From NCBI GenBank assembly GCA_965221815.1, contig OZ244915.1:868001-932000 (forward strand): a DNA stretch of 64,000 nucleotides. The letters run 5' to 3'. Origin of the DNA: JAPOXR01 sp965221815 (GTDB lineage Bacteria > Pseudomonadota > Alphaproteobacteria > Rhodobacterales > Rhodobacteraceae). A program made the translations under genes and the position numbers. Below the pieces are notes generated by a model that was not told where the DNA came from, searched no databases, and saw only the letters and a program-made list of their open reading frames with translations. The first letter of the stretch is position 1. Each line of letters starts with the position of its first letter. This document shows positions 57,352 to 64,000 of this stretch, in pieces.

Positions 57352-58259
57352 ATGCGCCAGGATCTTGTCCATCGCTGGCGTCAGGCCATTCGTGATGGCC
57401 TGACAACGACAGACGCGGCCCGTGCGGTCAATGGGCCCCGTGCCACCCTGTATCGCTGGGAAAAATCCCCTGATCTGCTGTCGCGCCGGCCCCACCGGTG
57501 CCGCCAAGGACCACCCCGCGCGGCGATCCGGCAGCGGATCACAGAGCGGCGCCAGGACTGTCCCGCCTGGGGTCGCGGCAAGATCGCGGCGATCCTGCGC
57601 CGGGACGGACACCAGATCGCGGCGGCCACGGTCGGGCGTGTGATCGCAGACAGGGTCGCACGCCAGCCGATCGCCCCGGTCAGGGCTTTTACGCATGATA
57701 GCAAAACGACACGGCGGACCCGGAGACCCGATGCAGTGCGCATCTCCGGGGCCCTGAAAGCCCAGGCACCCGGCGACGCGGTGCAGGTCGACACGCTCAC
57801 CGCCGCCCTCTGCCCCGGCCGGACCGTCAAACATGTCACCGCTCTTGACCGTCATTCACAATGGGGATCCGCCAGGGCCGCCACCCACGCCACCGCCAGC
57901 CGCGCCGCACGCCCATCCGACACAAGGGTCGCCCATGCGCCTGTTCCCATCACCGCCCTCCCGATCGACGGCGGCTCCGCGTTCAGGGCCGCAATGAGGC
58001 CGCCTGCCCGACCAAAGGCCTCACACGGGCCGTGCGGCCACCCAAAGGGGCGAAAATGAACGGGGCTGCCTGTAGGATGCAAGCCACATGGAGACACGAA
58101 TTCGACACTGTGCAGGACACCGCCACCCATATCACCGAACGCAACCCCCGGATCGACACACATCGCGACCTGGACAACGGATGGAGACCCCATGACGCAC
58201 GTGATGATCAGACGCCAAACGAAGATCTCGAATCCCTGCGAATCGCTGCAAACCCATGA
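57352..58259 (+). pseudogene. IS481-type transposase, frameshifted
   Basis: The first frame (57352-58059) has an N-terminal HTH (TTTDAARAVNGPRATLYRWE) and integrase core parts DAVQVDTLTAAL (Asp) and ALPIDGGSAFR (Asp). The conserved remainder continues in another frame to 58259 (MQATWRHEFDTVQDTATHI; DNGWRPHDARDDQTPNE). Around 57990-58050 the frame is lost. The family's GAVER motif reads GAACR, so the catalytic Glu is replaced. The element is dead. Confidence 0.75.
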
Positions 58260-58365
58260 GAAGCCCGCGTCTCATATGTCGTGAGCAGGTACAGGGGGTT
58301 GACACGATTCGCTTTACTGCCCTACGATCCAATGTGCGTTTGCCGACCCGGAGAATCATTGCGAC

Positions 58366-58761
58366 ATGATCAGGTTTGGTTACACCATTGCGTATGTCGA
58401 CAATGTGAACGATGAACTGACCTTCTTTGAGAGAGTTTTCGGCATCGAAAGGCGATTTGTCACCCCCGATGGTGACTATGGCGAACTCGATACCGGCGCG
58501 ACGGTCCTGGCATTCGCAAACCATGTATTGGGCGAGATGAATCTTCCCGGGGGCTACGTGAGGGGGAATCAGGACAGGCCTGTGGGCGTCGAAATTGCAA
58601 TGGTCACTGATGATGTCAACACCATACATCTCAAGGCCCTCGAGCATGGTGCCAGGGAGCTGCGCGGACCAATTGACAAGCCTTGGGGGCAAACAGTTTC
58701 CTACGTGGTATCTCCTTCCGGTGTGTTGCTGGAAATCTGCAGCCCGCTTCAATCCGGCTAA
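58366..58761 (+). CDS. VOC-family (glyoxalase-like) protein
   Basis: 131 residues with paired beta-alpha-beta-beta-beta modules: FGYTIAYVDNVNDELTFFERVFG and GVEIAMVTDDVNTIHLKALEHG (first 20 residues each are typical). The ending VSPSGVLLEICSPL gives the last metal-binding Glu. Members are lyases, dioxygenases or resistance proteins. The specific activity cannot be read. Confidence 0.85.
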   Translation: MIRFGYTIAYVDNVNDELTFFERVFGIERRFVTPDGDYGELDTGATVLAFANHVLGEMNLPGGYVRGNQDRPVGVEIAMVTDDVNTIHLKALEHGARELRGPIDKPWGQTVSYVVSPSGVLLEICSPLQSG

Positions 58762-58891
58762 GCAGTCATTCATCGAACAACGAGTTGGTCCTGATCCACC
58801 GGATGTATGACGAGGACGGCCAACCACAATCTCGCGCGAGAACGGTTCATCGAATCAATGCTGGATGGATACTGAGGTCGGGTCTGAGCGG

Positions 58892-59815
58892 TCAGAGTCC
58901 GAGTGACTGGTCCGGTATCCCGTAGAATTGACGGGCAGTTTCAAAGAAGACGTCATGCTGCATGGCTTCTGGAACGGCTTGAGAACAGGAACCAAAGACT
59001 TTTTTGTATGGTGCACTCAGACTGTCCACCGGGAAGTTTGAACCAAACATACATCGGTCGGCTCCAAACGCATCGAGGCAAGCAGTGACAATCTTCGTGA
59101 CATCTTCCAATCGCCATGCTGTATGAAACATACCTAGCCCCGATATCTTGCAGACGGTCCGCGGACGACTGGACAAAAGACGAATTCCTGCCTTCCATTC
59201 GTCAAGAGCGTTCGGGCTGAGGTCACGCGGTGAACCGGCATGGCAGAGCGCCACCGGCAATTCGGGAATTTCTTCAAGAAGCGCGGCTGTATCTGTCAGG
59301 AGTTCAGGGATCAGTTGGAGGTCAAAAGACAGCCCACAGTCCGCGACAAGCCGCAAACCTGATTTGAAATTCGTATCTTTGAGGAGATGACCAAGACCGC
59401 TTTGCAGGTCTTCCTCGGGTGATCGCGCGATGATCTGTCGGATCCCTCTGACGCTCGGAAGGCGACGCAGCTCAGCCAGTGTGTCTTTGGTTTCCGGAAG
59501 GGTCAGGTCACAATGGGCGACCTGCACTGCGGGCCATTTCGACTCGGTCAAATCTGAGACCGATTGAACCCACCGTGCCTCGGAAAGTGAGTCTGCAGCG
59601 CCAACCTGGATATGAACGGAGGCGACACATCCAGCAGACGCGGCATCAGATTTGAATTCTTCAACCAGATAATGACGTTGAATTGGTGTTGGGTCACCAA
59701 AGAATCGTTTGACGCCCGTTGCCATGAGCCATGGATAGTGGACATCATCGAGGTTCCAGAGGTGATGATGAGCGTCAATCGCCCTGCATGGCGGTGAGAC
59801 TGTTTTCCCGGTCAT
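58892..59815 (-). CDS. Amidohydrolase-2 family lactonase-like enzyme
   Basis: 307 residues of the COG3618 TIM-barrel group: IDAHHHLWNLDDVHYPWL with the metal-binding HHH start, VASVHIQVG, ALCHAGSPRD and MFGSNFPVD with the catalytic Asp. Relatives hydrolyse L-fuconolactone or similar lactones. It overlaps the upstream BMP-type gene by four bases (ATGA), so the two are expressed together, which suggests the ligand of that protein or its breakdown product as substrate. Confidence 0.85.
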   Translation of the reverse strand: MTGKTVSPPCRAIDAHHHLWNLDDVHYPWLMATGVKRFFGDPTPIQRHYLVEEFKSDAASAGCVASVHIQVGAADSLSEARWVQSVSDLTESKWPAVQVAHCDLTLPETKDTLAELRRLPSVRGIRQIIARSPEEDLQSGLGHLLKDTNFKSGLRLVADCGLSFDLQLIPELLTDTAALLEEIPELPVALCHAGSPRDLSPNALDEWKAGIRLLSSRPRTVCKISGLGMFHTAWRLEDVTKIVTACLDAFGADRCMFGSNFPVDSLSAPYKKVFGSCSQAVPEAMQHDVFFETARQFYGIPDQSLGL

Positions 59816-60915
59816 TCGAAGACCGGAAACAGCCCTGAGAAGGGTCTTTGCGGGTTGACATTGGTGGTAAAACGAAGGGACCGCATGTCGGCTTCCCTTT
59901 GTGCAACCCGTTCGATGGCCTCTTCGGGAATGCGATCGGCTGATACACTGATCGGTGCGAGGGAGCAGCCCCCATGACGCATATAAGAATAGATTCCGAA
60001 ATCCATCCCGGTCACATGATGTCCCCGAATTTGATCGAGGGCGGTGTGCAGTGTCGGTTCAAAATGCCAGCGGGCTGATGTGACAATCGTGTCAGTTTCG
60101 GTTTTGATCAAACCATCAAAACTGCCGATCACGGGAATGTCGCTGTCACTTGCAATCGCGGCGACACCCGGTGCATCAGCAAAAATCACGTCTACGCCAC
60201 TGGCGATTTGTGCGTAGGTTAATTCTGCAGCGCGTTCTGGGGAATTCCACGAATTCTGGAAATCAACAGTAAATTCCAGATCAGAACGCAACTCTCGTAC
60301 ACCACTGATGAACGCGTTTATCAGGCGGTTGATAGATGGATATGAATATCTTCCAACGATGCCGATCTTGCCACTTTTTGAGAGAGCTCCGCCAATAATT
60401 CCAGACAAATATGAGGCGTCCTGGATAAAGCTATCAAACACGAAAAAATTACTGTAATTTTTGGACGGTTGAAAGTTCGAACCCATCAAATAGGATACAT
60501 TTTGGAAATCTTTGGCAATAAGGCGTGCGGTTTCCTCATTGGCGAAGATATCTCCGACAATCAGCTCAACCCCGCTGCCCGACAATGATCGAAAGACACG
60601 GGCGAAATCTTCAGCCCGGACCCCCTCCACGTACCTGTAGTCGACCTCACCGCGCACAACGTAATTGAGTGAGGCCTGATGCAACCGAGAGATCCAATGA
60701 TGCGTCACCGGTGCCGAATAAATGCCACCGAGTTTCACCAGATTGTCTGCCTTGAGCGGTGTTGGGACGGTGGTTGCCAGCATGACACACCCACCCGCGC
60801 AGACAAATTCCCGCCGGCTCAACCCGGAAACCTGTTGTAGATCGCTGATCAGCGGCTGGTTCACTTCAAATTGCCCTTGCTTGTCCCTGGTGGTGCGCGT
60901 CAGATCAATGCGCAT
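59812..60915 (-). CDS. BMP-family ABC substrate-binding protein
   Basis: 367 residues from ATG 60915; the frame is open to 61044. A twin-arginine signal (LSRREFVCAGGCVMLATT, Arg34-Arg35) indicates Tat export. The mature part resembles BMP/PnrA-type binding proteins (GKIGIVGRYSYPSINRLINA; GVDVIFADAPGVAAIAS), which bind nucleosides or purine-like compounds. No permease or ATPase gene is in the window, so its transporter is elsewhere. Divergent from the M20 gene. Confidence 0.85.
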   Translation of the reverse strand: MRIDLTRTTRDKQGQFEVNQPLISDLQQVSGLSRREFVCAGGCVMLATTVPTPLKADNLVKLGGIYSAPVTHHWISRLHQASLNYVVRGEVDYRYVEGVRAEDFARVFRSLSGSGVELIVGDIFANEETARLIAKDFQNVSYLMGSNFQPSKNYSNFFVFDSFIQDASYLSGIIGGALSKSGKIGIVGRYSYPSINRLINAFISGVRELRSDLEFTVDFQNSWNSPERAAELTYAQIASGVDVIFADAPGVAAIASDSDIPVIGSFDGLIKTETDTIVTSARWHFEPTLHTALDQIRGHHVTGMDFGIYSYMRHGGCSLAPISVSADRIPEEAIERVAQREADMRSLRFTTNVNPQRPFSGLFPVFE

Positions 60916-61066
60916 CCTATATCTGACGTCATCATTGTTGAAAGCCGAAATCGATTCGCAAATTTGGTGGCGAACCTTTAGGCAGGGGCGATGTGCGTTT
61001 TCGTTTGTGTTGCCTGCAAACTCCGAGGGAGCCCTGCGCATCACACATCATTGTGAGGATTTGTGA

Positions 61067-62233
61067 ATGGCTGTCAGAAACAGACTCGCGGAATTACATC
61101 GTGATATCACGGGATGGCGGCGCGAACTGCACCAGCACCCAGAACTGGGCTTCGACACGTATCGAACAGCGGACTTTGTCAAGGACAACTTACAGGCAAT
61201 GGGCTGCGATGAGGTCGTCACCGGGATTGGGCGAACCGGTGTGGTTGGTGTGATTCATGGTAAAGTCAAGACGTCTGGCAAGGTCATTGGTCTCAGGGCA
61301 GATATGGACGCATTGCCAATCCATGAAGCGACCGGGGCGGAGTATGCATCTCGGACTGCCGGTAAAATGCATGCCTGTGGGCATGACGGGCACACCGCCA
61401 TGCTTCTTGGTGCAGCCCGATATCTTGCTGAAACCCGCAACTTTAATGGAACCTTGGCGGTGATTTTTCAGCCCGCAGAGGAAGGAGGTGCCGGCGGTAA
61501 AGAAATGTTGGATGATCATCTGATGGACAGATTCGGGATCCAGGAAGTGTATGGCATGCACAATATGCCTGGACTTGCCGTTGGTGAATTTGCGATTCGT
61601 TCCGGCTCTTTCTTTGCCGCTGCAGACAGTGTCACAATAACGGTGAATGGCAAGGGCGGTCATGGCGCGATGCCCCACAAGGCGGCGGACACGGTTCTCG
61701 CTGCCAGTTCCATTGTTTCCGCACTTCAATCGGTGGTCTCACGCAACATTGATCCGCTGCAGGCTGCTGTGGTTTCCATCTGTGCTTTTCGAACCGATAC
61801 AGAAGCGCATAATGTCATTCCGCAGCGGGTCAAGTTGCTCGGGACAATACGCAGTATTGAGGAGGATGTCCGTCAACTTCTCTTTGAACGTGTGCGCCAG
61901 ATCAGTTCAATGACTGCAGACAGTTTCAACACTGTCGCTGATGTCAGGATCGATTCAGGATATCCCGTCATGGTGAATGGTGAAGCGGAAACCCAGTATG
62001 CAGCACAGGCGGCGAGACGAGTGACCGGCGTCGTCAACGATTGCGCAGAGATGGTGATGGGAGCCGAGGATTTTGCTTTCATGCTGAACGCGCGACCCGG
62101 TGCGTATATTTTGACCGGCAACGGGGAGACGGCACCTCTGCACCATCCCAATTATGACTTTAGTGACGAAGTGATTCCTTATGGATGTTCATGGTGGGTC
62201 GAGATCGCCGAAGCCAGATTGCCGGTCACATGA
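61067..62233 (+). CDS. M20 amidohydrolase (hippurate/IAA-amino-acid type)
   Basis: 388 residues. Metal ligands lie in MHACGHDGHTAML (His and Cys), the catalytic Glu pair in QPAEEGGAGG, His in VYGMHNMPGL and the last His near APLHHPNYDF. The dimerisation domain (VNGKGGHGAMPHKAADTV) is intact. Relatives split amide bonds of N-acyl amino acids, such as hippurate. Neighbours suggest uptake and hydrolysis of amide- or lactone-containing compounds. Confidence 0.9.
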   Translation: MAVRNRLAELHRDITGWRRELHQHPELGFDTYRTADFVKDNLQAMGCDEVVTGIGRTGVVGVIHGKVKTSGKVIGLRADMDALPIHEATGAEYASRTAGKMHACGHDGHTAMLLGAARYLAETRNFNGTLAVIFQPAEEGGAGGKEMLDDHLMDRFGIQEVYGMHNMPGLAVGEFAIRSGSFFAAADSVTITVNGKGGHGAMPHKAADTVLAASSIVSALQSVVSRNIDPLQAAVVSICAFRTDTEAHNVIPQRVKLLGTIRSIEEDVRQLLFERVRQISSMTADSFNTVADVRIDSGYPVMVNGEAETQYAAQAARRVTGVVNDCAEMVMGAEDFAFMLNARPGAYILTGNGETAPLHHPNYDFSDEVIPYGCSWWVEIAEARLPVT

Positions 62234-62499
62234 TGCGATCGCCGCGTTGATCGATATCCTGTAGACATTGTCTTCCCGCCGATAGATATCCCGTACGGTT
62301 CCAACCGTCACGAGATGCCATCAGGATCTCATACCGTGCCGTCAAGTGATAACCACAAGTCAGCTTGACATTGCGGTGACTCGTCACCGTTGTATCCGAT
62401 GGGAATTCACTTTTGCTTGGACTTTAGGTTGACATTGTCACAGGAAACAGCACTGATTGCCATGCAGCGCTTTTTGTTGAATCTCATGGAGGAATAAAA

Positions 62500-63939
62500 A
62501 TGCACGAGAAAGAAAGAGATCTTGTTAGCGCATTCGTGCGCGGCGAGATGGATCGGCGTGAATTGATCCGCGGGCTTGGTGCCCTTGGCGTGACCGCCGG
62601 AACTGCTGGAACATTGCTCAATATGGCAGCCACAAAGGCACTGGCGGCCGATTTTGATTGGATGAAACATTCCGGAAAGAGCATCAAGCTCCTGCTGAAC
62701 AAGCACCCCTATACCGATGCATTGCTGGCGAATCTCGACAATTTCAAGTCGATGACCGGTATGGAAGTCGCTTATGACATCTTTCCTGAGGATGTCTATT
62801 TTGACAAGGTCACAGCAGCGCTCTCATCACGATCGAGTGAATATGATGCGTTCATGGTCGGCGCCTATATGACGTGGACCTATGGTCCTGCGGGATGGAT
62901 TGTGGATCATAACGAATGGATCATGGACAGCGATAAAACCAACCCTGCATATAATTGGACAGACATGATTGAGGGTGTTCGCAAGTCATGCGCATGGAAT
63001 GGACGTCCCGGTGGCGCACTCGGTTCCGACGACGCTATGCAGTGGTGCGTTCCATGGGGATATGAACAGAACAATCTCAGTTACAATGCAGCGATGCTCG
63101 AGAATTCAGGCATCGGTGTCCCCAATAATCTTGACGAACTGATGGAAGCGGCTGCGAAGGTGCAAGCCGACAACGAAGGAATTTATGGTATTGGCGTGCG
63201 CGGCTCGAGGAGTTGGGCCACGATCCATCCGGGTTTCCTGTCAGCTTATTCAAATCTCGGTGAGGTGGATTTGAATGTGTCTGCTGATGGCAAACTGTCG
63301 GCAGCCATGAACACTGATGTTTCCAAGGAATTCCATGCCAAATGGGTCAAGATGATTCAGGATTCCGGGGCTGCGGATTGGTCGAGTCATACATGGTACC
63401 AGGTTGGCACCGACCTTGGTGCCGGAAAATCGGCCATCATCTATGATGCTGACATCCTTGGCTACTTCATGAATGGTGGCGATAATGCCATGGCAGGGCA
63501 ATTGGCTTTTGCGCCCTTCGCGGCGTCCGGTAATGGCGCGCCAACGCCAAATATCTGGATCTGGTCATTGTCGATGTCAAAATTCTCACGTGATCTTGAT
63601 GCGACCTGGTACTTCATGCAGTGGGCGACAGGTACCGAACATGCACTCTTCGGCGCCCGAAACATGGACTTTGTCAACCCGGTCCGTCAGTCGGTATGGG
63701 ATGATCCGATGTTCCGGGACCGTATTGCGCAAAGCTATCCAGGATATGTTGAAATGCATGATGTTTCGGCACCGGGAGCTGCAATCAAGTTTACGGCACA
63801 GCCTCTGTTTTTTGATCTCACGACGGAATGGGCGGCGTCGTTGCAGAAGATGGTTGCCAACGAGGTTCCGGTTGACGAAGGGCTTGATCAACTCGCTGAG
63901 AGTGTCAATCGTCAGCTCAACGAAGCCGGCCTTGGTTAA
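62500..63939 (+). CDS. Tat-exported ABC solute-binding protein (family 1)
   Basis: 479 residues. A twin-arginine signal (MDRRELIRGLGALGVTAG, Arg19-Arg20) ends near ALA-AD at residue 50. The mature part is a periplasmic sugar-type binding protein (ANLDNFKSMTGMEVAYDIFP; GYEQNNLSYNAAML; ATWYFMQWATGTEHALFG). Likely substrates are sugars, polyols or oligosaccharides. Permease genes would be expected just beyond the right edge. A hairpin follows. Confidence 0.88.
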   Translation: MHEKERDLVSAFVRGEMDRRELIRGLGALGVTAGTAGTLLNMAATKALAADFDWMKHSGKSIKLLLNKHPYTDALLANLDNFKSMTGMEVAYDIFPEDVYFDKVTAALSSRSSEYDAFMVGAYMTWTYGPAGWIVDHNEWIMDSDKTNPAYNWTDMIEGVRKSCAWNGRPGGALGSDDAMQWCVPWGYEQNNLSYNAAMLENSGIGVPNNLDELMEAAAKVQADNEGIYGIGVRGSRSWATIHPGFLSAYSNLGEVDLNVSADGKLSAAMNTDVSKEFHAKWVKMIQDSGAADWSSHTWYQVGTDLGAGKSAIIYDADILGYFMNGGDNAMAGQLAFAPFAASGNGAPTPNIWIWSLSMSKFSRDLDATWYFMQWATGTEHALFGARNMDFVNPVRQSVWDDPMFRDRIAQSYPGYVEMHDVSAPGAAIKFTAQPLFFDLTTEWAASLQKMVANEVPVDEGLDQLAESVNRQLNEAGLG

Positions 63940-63968
63940 TCATCGCTGATCAGTGATCGTAATGTCTG

Positions 63969-63994
63969 CTTCTCCCGGTATTGACCGGGAGAAG
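63969..63994 (+). terminator. Hairpin after the solute-binding gene
   Basis: CTTCTCCCGG and CCGGGAGAAG form a 10-bp stem with a six-base loop, 30 bases after the stop. The next bases are CCACCG and then the window ends, so a T-run cannot be confirmed. In ABC operons such hairpins after the binding-protein gene also stabilise its mRNA. Confidence 0.55.
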
Positions 63995-64000
63995 CCACCG

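Overview
The window reads as the chromosome of an alphaproteobacterium, probably Rhodospirillales-like. This is inferred from gene content only: LOG next to a LysM protein, yfgM-bamB-der, alr next to dnaB, a system I ccmABCD-ccmG cluster divergent from acnA, infC downstream of thrS, and a pntAB transhydrogenase. Housekeeping genes are ordinary and mostly intact. They are interrupted by many mobile elements and wrecked genes: ISKra4-type (two copies), IS5, IS4, IS66 (one bounded copy plus one remnant), IS481, and a 99-bp MITE-like repeat.

Layout. 1-2313: LOG-family enzyme (partial) and a LysM envelope protein. 2473-11985: an accessory locus of low-homology genes, namely a C-terminal zinc-ribbon protein, one or two small proteins, a PIN-domain protein with a winged-helix-like tail joined through a -1 frameshift, and a P-loop ATPase. 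Three IS copies split two of its genes; removing each IS with one target duplication restores an open frame exactly. This is the best candidate for an undescribed, probably defence-type, system. 11986-13250: IS4-type debris. 13250-19219: an RND efflux pump with its adaptor and a Gfo/Idh/MocA dehydrogenase. 19593-23217: yfgM-like, bamB, der. 23303-23862: scraps of a porin and an AbiEii-type toxin. 23974-30858: SDR, cvpA, mlaF, mlaE, alr, MITE, dnaB, pyrE. 31044-33765: fucU/rbsD, a G23 tract, a VapBC pair and an IS66 remnant. 33774-37586: pyrC and ccmG-D-C-B-A. 38106-48994: acnA, EamA permease, acyltransferase, infC, thrS, thioesterase-like hydrolase, iron-type ABC permease. 49108-52654: tRNA-Thr, IS66 derivative, Fic-ankyrin protein. 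53113-57033: pntA, pntB, DUF1624-type protein. 57121-58259: hairpin and dead IS481. 58366-63939: VOC protein, amidohydrolase, BMP-type binding protein, M20 amidohydrolase, Tat-exported solute-binding protein.

Functional links visible here: MlaE and MlaF form an ABC lipid-transport core; ccmABCDG exports and presents haem for cytochrome c assembly; YfgM and BamB act in envelope protein export and outer-membrane assembly; PntA and PntB form the proton-pumping transhydrogenase; the last four genes look like a small uptake and hydrolysis group.

Limits: family calls are from motif recognition by eye. No database search, folding or expression test was possible.
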